Assembly (NCBI GenBank): GCA_030323885.1
Contig: CM059194.1
Location: 28,120,363-28,184,362 of the forward strand
Reading direction: 5' to 3'
Source: Branchipolynoe longqiensis
Lineage: Eukaryota > Annelida > Polychaeta > Phyllodocida > Polynoidae
DNA: 64,000 nucleotides
Below the pieces are notes generated by a model. That model had not been told where the DNA came from and made no database searches. It saw nothing but the letters and a program-made list of their open reading frames with translations. Numbering within the stretch: the first letter of the stretch is position 1; the number at the start of each line of letters is the position of its first letter. The translations under genes were made by a program, and so were the position numbers. Shown here in pieces: positions 31,300 to 41,760 of the stretch.

Positions 31300-32257
31300 T
31301 ACCGGCTCCGTCGCACCAGCCAGTGCCATGGAAACCCTAATGTCGTTCATTATGCGGACGCTCAACGGCATTTGCAGGTAGGCGAAGATGGTATCGCTCG
31401 CCCAATCACCGCGCACCCTGAGCTCTTCCAGGGTGGCGCCACAATGATAGGAAGGTACAGCCCCCCCTCCTCAAAGAGTGGGATGAGTAGTCCCCAGCGT
31501 CCAATCCAGCGACCCCACAGAAGTGCTTCAGCATCCCTTGGTATGTCGAGTATCGCAGTTCTATCGTGGCACCCGCTGGTGTGGGGATCCGGAACGCCAC
31601 GGCATCAGGCCCAGCTGGGACCTCCCTGAAGTGTCTCTCAGTCCAGTAAACTGCACACAGGGAGAGGTCCGGGCACCTAGCCACAGGTATTTCGAGCATA
31701 CGCTCCGCGAATTGTATCGTCTTGGAGCGACGAACTCGCACCAACATTCCCCATGGGAGAAAGGAAAAGTCTCCCCTGAGCAGTGACGAGTCCGAGGCCG
31801 TCACCTGGCACTTCCTCAGTAGTACCCTAAAACTGCACAGTATGGCCGCCCGCCAGGCGGTGTGCCCCTCCGAGGTGGTCAGGGCAGCGAATATTCGCCT
31901 GAGCATGTCGGGCAGTAAGGGGGCTGCCTGCCTGGGATAGCAACCCCGCTCCCGCTTGATGCCCTTCAACGTGGATGCCAGCTCAAAGTTTTTGTAGTCG
32001 TTCGGCTCCGCGCTCTCCGTCTTCAAGAAGAAGTTCAGGCCGCTGAGGTAGTTGCACACCGATGTGTATTTGAGAGTCCTAGCCAGCCAGACCGCATACA
32101 GTGCTGTCTGTTCTGGAGGGCACGGTGTGGTGGGAAAGTGGCCCCCAAACTCCTCAATGAACTCCAGGTATCGTCTCACCTGGACACCCCGTGTTGTGAT
32201 GGAGTTTGGGGCGTAGTACTTGTGTTGCATGGCCAGCTTCTCCCTCCGCAGCTCCAC
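31300..32257 (-). pseudogene. DIRS tyrosine recombinase, element 2 (one frameshift)
   Basis: 283 codons from 32257. N-terminal core-binding part 'VQVRRYLEFIEEFGGHFP', then 'RVLLRKCQVTAS' (first catalytic Arg region), 'VRRSKTIQFAERM' (Lys) and 'YSSHSLRRGGCTFL' (H-x-x-R box, intact). Near 31446 a 1- or 2-base slip leads to a stop at 31406; in the neighbouring frame the family-like end follows, 'GDWASDTIFAYLQMPL', containing the probable nucleophile Tyr, to a stop near 31303. Start is chosen inside the RT frame: the two ORFs overlap by 104 bp, typical of DIRS-order elements. One lesion only, so recently active. Confidence 0.88.
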
Positions 32258-34160
32258 AACTGGAAGTAGAAGGGTCAGGGGAGTTGGTGAAGATGTGGCT
32301 GCAACAAAGCATGTATGCTCCGTCTGCGACCCGGATTCGGTCCTTACTGTCCCTGGCGCTCCAACGGTTCAAGGCGTCGCAGATAGTGTTGTCAGCACTC
32401 TTCACATAAACAGATTGAACATCAAAATTGTGCTGTGCCGCTATCCAGAACAGCCTGCGCACGAAGTGCATGACCCCTTTTGATTTGGACCGACCCGAGG
32501 TCAAGGCCGCTCGGACCGTCTCATTTTCCGTGATCATGACCACCGTGCTGTCCTTCCAAAGGTGGCTCCAGGTCTGGGCCGCACAGAAGGCTGCCCACAT
32601 CTCCAGTACGTTTATGTGGGCCCCCCTACAAGTCCCATCGGGTGTGGCGTGGTGGTGGCCCACCTCCTCCCTGATCCTCCTGTCTGGTCGCTCCCCGAAG
32701 GCTCCAATCCTCCAATCGCCGGCATGGATGGTCCTGAACCCCTCCCCGGAGGCGTCACTGTAAGTCGAGACATATGGGGTATGGCAACCGATTATTTTTG
32801 CCTTCCCATTGAACCGTCTGGAGAAGTCCAGCCACCATCGTCTATCCTCATGGAAACCCCCCGAGAGGCAGACCTTGAAGTGGGGTTTTGCCACTGCGTT
32901 GATCGTGTCGTACATGCGTCTGCAGAACGTGCGGCCTCCCCGGACGACCTTCGCACAGTGCGCCAGCAAGCCAGCCAGACGCTCCAGCTGGATCCTCCTA
33001 GCCTTCTTTCGGCCCTCCAGGGCCAGAAGCGCCATGGTCATCCTGGTCAGCTTGTCCTCCGGCAGCGACATCTCCAGGGTGATGGTGTCGATGTCGATAC
33101 CCAGGAACCTTGTTTTGGTGGACGGGGAGGTGACTTTTGGGAAGCTTATATAGAAGCCCAATCTCTGGAGGATCCCTATTAGGGTGGCCTGGGCCGCGCA
33201 GCCCGCGTTGAAGTCACGGGCTATGATACAGAAGTCGTCGAAGTAATTTACCACCTCCCCCACGCCCTCACGCACGGCATAGCGGACAACAAAATCAGAC
33301 AGCTTGCTGAAGAGATAAGGGCTGGAGGCCAGCCCCATGCATAGCCTGTTATCTCTTAGAAAGACCGGGTCATTCCCGAAGTCCCAGAATATTCCCTGGC
33401 GGTCCCGGTCTCGCGGGTGGATGCTCACCTCCCAGTAAGCATCGCGGATGTCCATGGTCGCGAGACAGTCTCTGGCTTGCATCAGGGTGGCCACATCGTC
33501 GACACTATTGTAGGAGAATTTGGCCGTCATGCTATCCGTGTAGTTGTTGACTGACTCACCCTCTGGTTTGCTGCAATCCACGATGCCCCTCACCCCCCCT
33601 CCATCCTTGGGGATGCAGAAGAGCCTATGCACACATAGCGGTTGGTCCGCTGCCCTGGTCAAAGCCCCTGCCTCGATCTCCTTCCTGAGTTTGGCAGACA
33701 TGACCTCTCTGTCATCACGGTCTCCCCCGGAGCCCTGATGGCACTCATTGCAAGCGTCGCAGTCCCGGTTTATTACCATGAAGCCGAAGCAGATGCCTTT
33801 CATGATATATTCGGCATCGGGGTCAGTATCACCCCACATGACCAACTCTGTGAAGACCCTACATGGCTTCATCTGGGACACAACACCCTCAATACTGTGC
33901 GTGCAGCTGCACAAACCTGTCATGCATCTCCTCCAGAGTCGGAAGTTGGTCACACAGTCGGTAACCGTCTTCCTGACGGTGATGTCGAATACATGCTCCT
34001 CCCCTGTGCAGTCCTCGACGTGGAGCCACCCCGGGTCCAGGCCATCCTCCCTGCTTGTCCATACAGGGGTACCTCTGTGGGGAGTCTCCCCCACTTGCTG
34101 GTCACCGGGGATCCCCCCAGGGTGCCCGCCGCCGCCATCAGGGTATCCACCCTGCCCCAC
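32154..34160 (-). CDS. DIRS reverse transcriptase-RNase H, element 2
   Basis: 668 codons without interruption. The first ~190 residues overlap ORF1 and include a Cys-rich stretch ('CDACNECHQG'). RT: 'KLRKEIEAGALTRAADQPL', 'RLFCIPKDGGGVRGIVDCSK', 'CLATMDIRDAYWEVSIHPRD' (first Asp), 'CMGLASSPYLFSKLSDFV' and 'EVVNYFDDFCIIARDF' (YFDD box intact), then 'RFLGIDIDT'. RNase H: 'STYSDASGEGF' (Asp), 'AHINVLEMWAAFCA' (Glu), 'MITENETVRAAL' and 'SADNTICDALNRW'. This copies the genomic RNA of a DIRS-type element. Minus strand, downstream of ORF1 (206-bp overlap) and upstream of the recombinase. The start is the first in the open frame; in vivo it is probably reached by frameshifting or reinitiation. It appears potentially functional, although its element carries lesions elsewhere. 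Confidence 0.9.
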   Translation of the reverse strand: MGQGGYPDGGGGHPGGIPGDQQVGETPHRGTPVWTSREDGLDPGWLHVEDCTGEEHVFDITVRKTVTDCVTNFRLWRRCMTGLCSCTHSIEGVVSQMKPCRVFTELVMWGDTDPDAEYIMKGICFGFMVINRDCDACNECHQGSGGDRDDREVMSAKLRKEIEAGALTRAADQPLCVHRLFCIPKDGGGVRGIVDCSKPEGESVNNYTDSMTAKFSYNSVDDVATLMQARDCLATMDIRDAYWEVSIHPRDRDRQGIFWDFGNDPVFLRDNRLCMGLASSPYLFSKLSDFVVRYAVREGVGEVVNYFDDFCIIARDFNAGCAAQATLIGILQRLGFYISFPKVTSPSTKTRFLGIDIDTITLEMSLPEDKLTRMTMALLALEGRKKARRIQLERLAGLLAHCAKVVRGGRTFCRRMYDTINAVAKPHFKVCLSGGFHEDRRWWLDFSRRFNGKAKIIGCHTPYVSTYSDASGEGFRTIHAGDWRIGAFGERPDRRIREEVGHHHATPDGTCRGAHINVLEMWAAFCAAQTWSHLWKDSTVVMITENETVRAALTSGRSKSKGVMHFVRRLFWIAAQHNFDVQSVYVKSADNTICDALNRWSARDSKDRIRVADGAYMLCCSHIFTNSPDPSTSSCGAAEGEAGHATQVLRPKLHHNTGCPGETIPGVH

Positions 34161-34792
34161 GTGTTGTTATTGTTGTTTACATCCGGGGCCTCCCTACGCG
34201 CGGGGGGCGACGCCCGTGGCACGGGTGTCTCCACCGACCCCCATGCTCCGCTGCAACCCTCCGTAAGGCCACCATGGCAGCCTCCCGCCCCTACTGGGTC
34301 TCCCGTGCTGTCGGTCCCACCCAGAGCCGGGGCACCCACACGTGCCGCGACCACAGTGTTGTTGTTGTTTACATCCGGGACCTCCCCACGTGCAGGAAGC
34401 CAAACCTGCGGCTCGGGCGCCTTCACTGACCCACATGCGCCATTGTAAACATCCATACCATGCCCATGGCTCCCTCCGGCGCCGTCAAGTAATGCATCAC
34501 AAACAGTACCTCGGAAACCGCTACAGTGTTCCTCCACCCACCTCCACCTCGCCTCCATGGCATCCATTGTCTGCTGCATCCGATTCATGAGTTCTTCTTG
34601 GCGAGTCTCTGTCTTGGGGGCGGCCGGGGCTCGCTTTGGCTTCGCAGGCCGCCGGTGCACCGGTGAGGCAGCGTCGCCACCATTTTGAATGGAATCATCG
34701 AGTTGCTCCTGGTCTTTCTCGGGCCGGGATCTCCGTGTGGCGCGCTTCAGGGGCCTACCGGCCGGGCATGAGGTTCGCCAGGTGCGCTGCAT
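33950..34792 (-). CDS. DIRS element 2 ORF1 (Gag-like)
   Basis: 280 codons. A basic N-terminus (RRTSRPAG-like, rich in Arg/Lys/Pro), a helical 'ETRQEELMNRMQQTMDAMEA' that may form a coiled coil, then a low-complexity Gly/Pro part with two Asn runs from GTT repeats on the plus strand (34156-34175, 34356-34375) inside a ~200-bp internal duplication ('ARREAPDVNNNNN' and 'ARGEVPDVNNNN'). No zinc knuckle is visible, so Gag identity rests on position. The start Met matches that of the truncated copy at 23151. It overlaps the RT frame, as in related elements. Confidence 0.7.
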   Translation of the reverse strand: MQRTWRTSCPAGRPLKRATRRSRPEKDQEQLDDSIQNGGDAASPVHRRPAKPKRAPAAPKTETRQEELMNRMQQTMDAMEARWRWVEEHCSGFRGTVCDALLDGAGGSHGHGMDVYNGACGSVKAPEPQVWLPARGEVPDVNNNNTVVAARVGAPALGGTDSTGDPVGAGGCHGGLTEGCSGAWGSVETPVPRASPPARREAPDVNNNNNTWGRVDTLMAAAGTLGGSPVTSKWGRLPTEVPLYGQAGRMAWTRGGSTSRTAQGRSMYSTSPSGRRLPTV

Positions 34793-34802
34793 GATTATTT
34801 AA

Positions 34803-35309
34803 TCCTTGTGTAAAAATATACGGATTTTCGGTAAAGAATTATATATTGGCAGAGAGCATTATTATTCTTATGTAATCTAAAAGCAATGGTACCCCCACTC
34901 ACATGGTGACATGATATAAACTATGTGAGATATATGTTCATGCAAGAGTTAATGAAGAGATGTTCTTATATATGAAGCAGTTCAAGGTTGATGAAATGTT
35001 CCTCTATGTATTCATAAAGAATACAATTGGAGAAAAAGGACATTTTTGGTATATGACCAGTCTGTAGGGGAGTGTCTGATTGGCTGTTTGTGGGAGATCC
35101 GGTCACCTGACGCCCCTTGGCCTATCATGGCCACACAAGTCTCATTCTAATTAATTATTGAATGAGACAGACCTACTCTTGAGCAGGAACCCCAGACACT
35201 CTATCTGATACTAGCCAAATTCACCTATTCAAATTGAGTGTATACACAGCCCTAGGACTCCTGTCCCATGGGCTGTAGGCACTGCTTTCAGTATACAGGC
35301 TAAGTTGGT
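34803..35309. repeat. Element 2-associated upstream sequence, copy 2, left part
   Basis: Matches 23160-23751 apart from a ~50-bp deletion after 35052 and small changes, and ends at 'ggctaagttggt' where element 3 begins. The remainder resumes at 38120 ('aatgagacatagtgtgg'). This gives the uninterrupted target of element 3 at 23751/23752. Confidence 0.9.
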
Positions 35310-36171
35310 GATGCGCGAAAAGGAAGAAGGGAAGGCGGGGGTGGGAGAAAAGGCGTTTTATTAACGCCTCAACAGAGCATACAGAGGAACAAGTAAAACC
35401 GGCAAAAGAAACAAGGAAAGGGCTCATGAGATCGAAAGAAGAAACAGCTCGTGAGAGCAATAACAAGGAGTGGCTCCATGAGAGCAGAAGAGATAAAATA
35501 CAGAGTGGGCTCATAAGGAGCAATGTCAAAGTTCTGGTAGAAATGTCAGAGTAGGGGGGGCCGAGGAGCCCTCCAGCCGACAGAGGAGGGAGGTAGAGAG
35601 GAAAGCTGGTGTGGTAGGAAAAGAAGGCAGAGATCTGGAAGGCGGCAGGAGGGCGAGTGCCTGAGGGAGGCCGGCGGGCGGCCTTATAAGGGAAGGGGGG
35701 GGCGGGCGACAGCAGGTGAGTTGTGAAAGCTGCCGGCCCGGGGGAGGGCGAGTGAGGGTGAGCAGCGGGCGTCGGGTGAGGCGCGAATGCTGCGCGACAC
35801 GGGGGCGGGGGAGGAGGCGGCGCGCGGCGGGGTCTGGTGAGGTGTGAGCGCAGCGCGACAGCCCGGGGCGGGGGAGGGTCTCTTCCTCTCCTCGCATCAA
35901 GCGTAATGCTTCGCATTACGACCGATGCGCGAAAAGGAAGAAGGGAAGGCGGGGGTAGGAAAAAGGCGTTTTATTAACGCCTCAAACAGAGCATACAGAG
36001 GAGCAGGTAAACAGGCAAAAGAAAGGAAAGGGCTCATGAGGAGCAAAGAAACAGGCTCGTGAGGAGCAATACAGTGAGGGGCTCATGAGGAGCAGAAGAG
36101 ATAAATACAGGAGGGGCTCATAAGGAGCAATGTCAGAGTTCTGGTAGAGGGGGGGCTGAGGAGCCCTCCGC
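35310..36171 (-). repeat. Element 3 terminal repeats B2, A2 and B1
   Basis: Two tandem starts of 'gatgcgcgaaaaggaagaag' 614 bp apart (35310, 35924), each followed by 'cgttttattaacgcctcaa' and the 'gggctcatgag' series. The first is followed by A2, with 'aagaaggcagagatct', 'gctgccggcccggggg' and the terminal palindrome. Apparent Pro/Arg/Ser-rich frames across A2 are spurious. Confidence 0.85.
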
Positions 36172-36653
36172 CAAAGAGTAAGGAGAGGGCTCGAGGCGCG
36201 CCCGAGGCGGGGGCACGGGCGCCCGAGGCGGGGGCCCGGGGAGGCAGGTCTGGTTGAGAGGAAGGTCCGGGGCCTACGTGGAGGGGGAGCGGGCAGCCAA
36301 AAAAGGGAGGCCCGCTCCTGAGGCCTGGGGGGAGGAGGTCCGGCGAGGGTCGATCAGGGGGGCAGCAAACTCCTCAGGGCTGGGCGGGGTGGGAGTCGGG
36401 GTCGGGTCGGGAGGGTTCATGAAGGCGGTGTCGTGAGGGTCGGTGGCTGGGCTGTCTGGGGAGGGTCTCTCGTGAGGCTGGGCTGAGTCGTCTGAGGTGT
36501 GAGGTGCGAGGTGATGATCCTCGGCTTCGTCTGGGCAGCGTTTCGATCGCTGTTCGCTGGGGGGCTGTCGGTGGAAGTCGCGGGGCTGTCGGCAGTGGTT
36601 GGGGTGAGGCGCCGGGCAAGGCCCCCCAGGCCGGCCGGGGGGAGGCCGGCGGA

Positions 36654-38096
36654 TCAAAAATCCGCCGAGGCGGCCAGGGTCTGGCGCTCACGGGCTTGCT
36701 TGGTGCGGCATCCGGCCTCGCTGTGCATCGTTAATATGCGCCGCACGTTGGCGCAATATGCACAGACGTGCCGGCGCCTGTCTCCCACCTCGCCGTGGGC
36801 CTCTCCGAGGGGGGCCCGATCGCACGAGGCGGGATCGCGGTTCCAAGCGGAGCAGGGGGCCCCGTGAGCGTGCCTATCGTAGGCGGTGCGGGTGTCGACA
36901 TGCTGCCGGGGCAGGTGTGCGCCTCGGGCCCCATCGTCGCCTCGGGGAGCTGTGAGGGGCGTGGTGGGGGAGTCCATGGTCAACATGCTGTCGACTCGGA
37001 TCATGTTGAGGGCCACGGGATCGTGCCACCCTTGGGGGAGCCTCCCGTCCGCGATCCATGAGAAGATGGTCTCTGAGTACCGGCGGACGGCCGGCCATGG
37101 GTGGACGAGGTTGTCCCTCATGATGGTGAGGTGAGGGTGGTGTAGGCCCTGGAGAGAGTGGGCGGGGAAGGAGGGGTGGTTGACCAGAGTGAGGAGGGCG
37201 AGGTGGTACTCGTCCTTGGTGGCCTCACCCAGTTTCACCGGCTTCCGTCCCGGGCCCCTCTCTACCAGGTCGGAGGGGAAGACGTAGTCTGAGGGCACAC
37301 CTCAGCGCCGATCGGTGTGGCGCGCCTCGGCGGAGGCCAGGATCTCGCGGACTGCGTCGGCCGCGGATGCTGGGCTGTAGTCCACCATCTCCTGGCGGTA
37401 TGCGGGCGGTGGGGCCGAGGCGGCGGCGAGGCGGTTGTACCCCTCGTACTGTGGATGAACCGCCCCAGGTAGAGTCGCTTGAGGCGGGGGAGGCGGTCGG
37501 CTCCCGATCACAGCGTGGGCCCGAGGCGCTGGGGCGGGCGGTGGTCTGTAGGCGGCCTCCCGCATTGAGGCGGGCTGGGGGCTGTCCGGGTCTCCTCGGG
37601 GGACCCCGGTCTCGACGGCCTCAAGGCGGGTAGAGAGCCGGCTGATCGCCTCCAGGAGGAGGGCCGTGTCGCTGGAGGGGCGGCCCGAGGGCGCCGAGGG
37701 TGAGGCCGGGCCCGAGGAGGTGCGGAGCCTCACCGCGTCCTGGTGCTCCCTCTCTGGCTTTGTCCCCTTTTCCCGCGCCCGGTCATGGTGGATCGGCCCG
37801 AGGTGAAGAAATCCCCAAGACAGAAAAGAAGGCAGAGATCTTGGAAGGCGCAGGAGCGAGTTGCCTGAGGGAGCCGGCCGGGCGGCCCTTATATGGAAGG
37901 GGGGGGGCGGCGAACAGCAGGTGAGTGTTGAAAGCTGCCGGCCCGGGGGGATGCGAGTGAGGGGTGCAGCGGCGTCGGTTGAGGACGCGAATGCTGCCAT
38001 TCGACACGGGTGGCGGGGAGTATCGGCGTCTGGTGAGGTGTGAGCGCAGCGCGACAGCCCGGGGCGGGGGAGGGTCTCTTCCTTTCCTCGCATCAA
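36654..38096 (-). pseudogene. Element 3 Gag-like protein, one in-frame stop
   Basis: One frame from 38096 to 36654 interrupted only by TGA at 37302-37304. The first ~260 residues are Pro/Arg/Ser-rich, starting inside A1, with a heptad-like 'LLLEAISRLSTRLEAVE' (about 37650-37600). The second part has 'WPAVRRYSETIFSWIADGRL', 'QGWHDPVALNMIRVDSML' and a C-terminal Cys/His cluster 'CSAWNRDPASCDR', 'RHVCAYCANVRRILTMHSEA' plus a final Cys, resembling the nucleic-acid-binding end of DIRS Gag proteins. The stop could be a CGA to TGA change. Related to the Gag relic at 22016-22560. Confidence 0.75.
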
Positions 38097-38119
38097 GCGT
38101 AATGCTTTGCATTACGACC

Positions 38120-38458
38120 AATGAGACATAGTGTGGACAGCAGAAGGTGAGGGGTTAGGTTGATAGGTCACTGGTAGGTGAGCAGGAGTTGGTGTGATTA
38201 AAGCACAACACCCTCACTGTCTATCTGTGTGACTTGTCTTCCTTTCTTCCTTAGTATTGGTTAGTGTTGGTTGATAAGTTGGTACTATTGGTTTAGTATG
38301 ACTGAATTACAGGTGATATGAAGGCGAAGAGTTTTGTAGTAGCTTGTGGTGCTCAACGTGGCCGAGCAACCCTCATGTTATTATACTTGGGTGACTTTGT
38401 TTGATGTGGGTGTTGGGACTTGGGTGCCTTGTGAGGATAGTATGGGTCCTTGTTAACT
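38120..38458. repeat. Element 2-associated upstream sequence, copy 2, right part
   Basis: Continues copy 2 after element 3, matching 23752-24090 almost base for base up to the A1 repeat at 38459. Homology to the third copy (50300-51108) stops at about 38255, so 38256-38458 belongs to the local duplication only. Confidence 0.88.
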
Positions 38459-38596
38459 TGAAATGTTTCCACCGTGGAGGATCGCCACTGAGTGCCTGTG
38501 CGGGGGGAGGTTCGGTAGGTGTTCGTCTTTGCTGTTTTGGGCTTGGTGGGTCCCCGGCTTCCCGCCCGAATCAACCACAATTCGAAAGTATGCGCC
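38459..38596 (-). repeat. Complete A1 repeat of the DIRS element 1 type
   Basis: 'tgaaatgtttccaccgtgga' to 'aattcgaaagtatgcgcc', matching A2 at 19853-19990 over its whole length, and the truncated A1 at 24091-24184. It abuts LINE copy 2 at 'aattaaacaaccaac', the same LINE position as in copy 1. Confidence 0.85.
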
Positions 38597-40585
38597 AATT
38601 AAACAACCAACTAGAGTAACAAGGACCACACAAAAAACAATAGACCTTGCTTTCACTAATATCAAGTATTGTACAAAATTGGGTGTATTGAAGTACAATA
38701 TAAGTGACCATAAGCCAATATATATAGTAAAGAAAAAGTCCAGAAATGACAAAGGAACCACCATCTGAGGCCACACCTACCGGAATTGTAACTTCATTGA
38801 TCTAGCAGCCACTTTGAGGGAAAACAATACAGCAGAAATACTAATAGAGGAAGATCCAAACAAATGCTGGGACATGCTACAAGAAATGATTGTCAATGCT
38901 GCAAACAAACACTGTCCCCTGGTTAGACTCGACATAAGAAACAAAACAGCTGGTTATTTGAACAATGAACTGCTAGAATTACAACAGGACAGAGATTATT
39001 TCATTCAGAAATCAGAGACCCTGGGGATCAATTTATAGCTGAATGTATGGTCAGGAAGCCCAGAAACGATGTGTGAAAAGCTAAGTCTAGGCACTGTTTA
39101 GACCAGATAAATAAGTATAAGCAAAATCCGAAGAGACTCTGGCATGAACTGCAACAAATTAACACGGAATCAAAATCCATTATCAGCAACCTCAGTAATG
39201 AAGACAATGGGGAGAGAATACTAGATAGTCTCTTGGCAGAAGAGATTAACAACTACTTCATTGATGTAGGGGAGAATCTTGCAGAAAGTTTGACCAGGCT
39301 GTAGATAGTCAGAACAACTACACGGTCACCACTATAATGATCAGACATATGATTTGACTGAGATAACACAAGAGCAAATCCTCAGAAAGGTCAATGCTGC
39401 ATCAGCATATAAGTCATCTGGCATTAAAGACATCAGCTCAGTCCTAATGAAGGTTTCAATTACTGCACTTATAAATGAATTCACTCATCTGTATAACCTA
39501 GTGGTCAACACTGCTATTTTTCTGGAAAGCTGGAAACTAGCTACAGTTTCACCCATCCCAAAGGCCAATAACCCAACATACTGTAGTGAGCTGCGTCCAA
39601 TATCTATTCTCCCTCTTCCTGGCAAAATCATAGGACAAATAATACATGATGAGATAAAAACATGTTTAAAGTCTTCCAATTACCTAACCACCCAATAAAT
39701 TGAATTTTGAAAAGACAGATCAACAACTAGGGCATTGCCCTCTCTTATGGATGAGTTATTGACCAACATGGACAAAGGTGAACTTACAATTACAGTATAC
39801 CTCAACTTCAAAAAAGCTTTCGATAAATCGACAATAGAATACTATTGCAGAATATCCAGAAAGCAGGACTGGGGAAGAAAAAATGTACATTCATGACCAA
39901 CTATTTAAGTAATAGGAAACAATGCATAAAACTTAATGACATTGAGTCAACCATCAGGACTATTAAAACTGGAGTTCCGCAGGGTTCAACCCTGGGCCCC
40001 CTTCTGTTTTTAATCTTTATGATCTACCCCAATTATCAGAGGATGCAACATTCACATTATTTGCAGACGCTGCAGCACTCACAGCACACAATAAAGATTT
40101 CCAAATAGCAACGGATCAGGTTCGGACAGTGCTGACCAGGGTTATACCTGTGGTGTAGTGAAAACAAACTATCCCTTAACACCAATAAAACTGAGTTTGT
40201 CATTTATGGCACCAAAGCAAGGAAGGCAAGACCACAACCCATTACACTGCATATTGGCGGAAACCAAATTAAGGAGGCAAGTGCATACAAGTACTTAGGA
40301 ACAGTGATTGATTCTACTTTAAATGGGAATCAAGAGCTGGCTAGACTAACTCAATCATTGGCACTAAAAATGACTACAATCAGGAAGATGCGGAGCTTCC
40401 TAAGTGAAAGCACTGCCCTACTGCTATATAAATCAACAGTTCTACCAATAACAGACTATAATGATATAATTTATGGATTGCTCGCGAAGTAGCAACTGAC
40501 TAAGCTACAAAGGGTCCAAAACCGGGCGTTAAGAACAATTTATTGGGGCAAAACACTAAGTCTAAAGGAAATGCATGACAAAAAT
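38597..40585 (+). pseudogene. LINE copy 2, decayed, without 5' part
   Basis: Same LINE as 24185-25990: an identical 74-codon piece at 38814-39038, RT fragments 39354-39698 and 39845-40108 ('TGVPQGSTLGPLLFLIF'), C-terminal piece 40304-40492. Breaks absent from copy 1: TAA at 39697, frameshifts near 39830, 40020 and 40145, FADD changed to FADA-like at 40060. It does keep the ~160 bp deleted from copy 1 and the unshifted base near 40446. It ends at about 40585 with an abrupt change to other sequence. No 5' LINE half lies to the left of the DIRS block here. Confidence 0.92.
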
Positions 40586-40629
40586 ACCACTGAAAATATT
40601 ATACCCCCTGCCTTACAATGTTGCAGAGA

Positions 40630-40700
40630 ATGGATGTGTGTGAGTGAGTGTGTGTGTGTGAGTGTGTGTATGCCTGTGAGGGTGTGTGTGTGTTTGTTTG
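40630..40700. repeat. (GT)n-rich microsatellite, left part
   Basis: 'gtgtgtgagtgagtgtgtgt' type repeat; a second part lies at 41012-41280 after a SINE. Confidence 0.9.
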
Positions 40701-41012
40701 TTGTTGTTTTACATCCCAGCAACATCCAAGGTCATATCAGGATGGGTACCGACTTGTGACAGTGCGCACTCATGGCGACTTTATAGTGCTGTCCCACTGG
40801 GAAACCAGGCCGCCGGCACCATGACCTGGTATCCCACTCAGTCACATTATCCTGACACTGAGCACACCAGTCCTTGCCCTATCCTAATAATGCCGAGCGC
40901 CTGGCTAGGAAGCGACAAGTATCAATTTTAAAGTCATTGGTTTGACTCGACCGGGACTCGAACCCACGACCCCACGATCTACCAGCACGGGAGACGGACG
41001 CTCTAACTCATT
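40690..41012 (-). mobile_element. SINE family a in a (GT)n microsatellite
   Basis: Full-length reversed copy from 'tgttgttttacatcccagca' to 'agacggacgctctaactcat', including 'gggactcgaacccacgac' (B-box complement). Both sides are (GT)n, so the insertion split a microsatellite. Confidence 0.92.
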
Positions 41013-41280
41013 GTATGTGTATGTGTGTAAGTGTGTGAGTATATGTGTGTGAGTGTGTGTGAGTGTGTGTATGTATGTGTGTAAGTGTGTGAGTATATGT
41101 GTGTGAGTGTGTGACTATGTGTGTGAGTATGTGTGAGTGTGTATATGCATGTGTGTGAGTGTATGTGACTGTGTGTATATTTGTAGGCTTATGTGTGTGT
41201 GTGCATGTGTATATGTATGTGTGTGAGTGTGCGCGCATGACTGTGTATATGTGTGCGTTTGTGTGAGAGTGTGTGTGGTG
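41012..41280. repeat. (GT)n/(GA)n-rich microsatellite, right part
   Basis: Imperfect 'gtgtgtgagtgtgtgtatgt' repeat with about 50-bp higher-order periodicity (gtgtgtaagtgtgtgagtatat at 41025 and 41080). The His/Thr-rich minus-strand frame is spurious. Confidence 0.9.
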
Positions 41281-41464
41281 TAGCGATGCTGAGTCGCTCA
41301 CTGACCCCTGGTCAGGACATCATGACCTCCCCACCTTGTTGCATGCCCCCTCCCCAGCCACTCCCTCCTCCCCCCTCCCCCCACACACACATCCAACCAC
41401 ATCCAAGGAGCAGGGGAACTGGAGCACATATATAGTTAACATTTTATTTGAAGTTATTATTCCA

Positions 41465-41760
41465 GTCATGACGCAGTTGAATTCCTGTTGTATGGAAGCT
41501 ACGCCCTGCTATGGGTCACCACACCCCACCTCTCGTGATGGTTGCCTAACACTTCCTAGATCAGTGTTGGCAAAATATAATGCTTGTTGGGGTATTGCAT
41601 CCTGGGCAAATCTAAGGTCGTATCAGGACTAAACATGCACTCATGCCAAACACCAGGCTAGGTAGTAACAAGGCAGTGTACATTTTTAAGTCATTGGTTT
41701 TGGTTGAGTTGTTGTTCAAACCCATGACTTCTCATACGGGAACCCAGCCAGCGCATCCAG
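41465..41760 (-). mobile_element. SINE family c body joined to a deleted SINE family a
   Basis: 41465-41608 repeats the family c body of 13145-13275 (ctagatcagtgttggcaaaa). It joins at 'catcctgggcaa' to a reversed family a copy (about 41609-41755) lacking most of its body. The head remnant is 'tcaaacccatgacttctcat'. Confidence 0.7.

Larger units (their letters stand above)
35310..38119 (-). mobile_element. PAT-like DIRS element 3 with split direct repeats
   Basis: Bounded by 'gatgcgcgaaaaggaagaag' on the left and 'gcgtaatgctttgcattacg'+acc on the right. Repeats: B2 35310-35577, A2 35616-35923, B1 35924-36171 and A1 37820-38119; on the minus strand this reads A1-Gag-B1-A2-B2, the split-direct-repeat layout of PAT/Ngaro DIRS elements. 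A2 and A1 both end in a hairpin-forming palindrome (cgtaatgc-ttt/ttc-gcattacg). Only Gag remains; RT, RNase H and recombinase are deleted, so it is non-autonomous. Comparison with 23751/23752 shows insertion without target duplication. Confidence 0.85.

Noticed and set aside
35221..35916. 231-codon Pro/Arg-rich minus-strand frame
   Set aside because: Spans terminal repeats of DIRS element 3 and flank; no homology to any expected product.
40540..41301. CRISPR-like regularly spaced repeats in the GT-rich region
   Set aside because: Low-complexity microsatellite with no constant repeat/unique spacer pattern, in a eukaryotic context.
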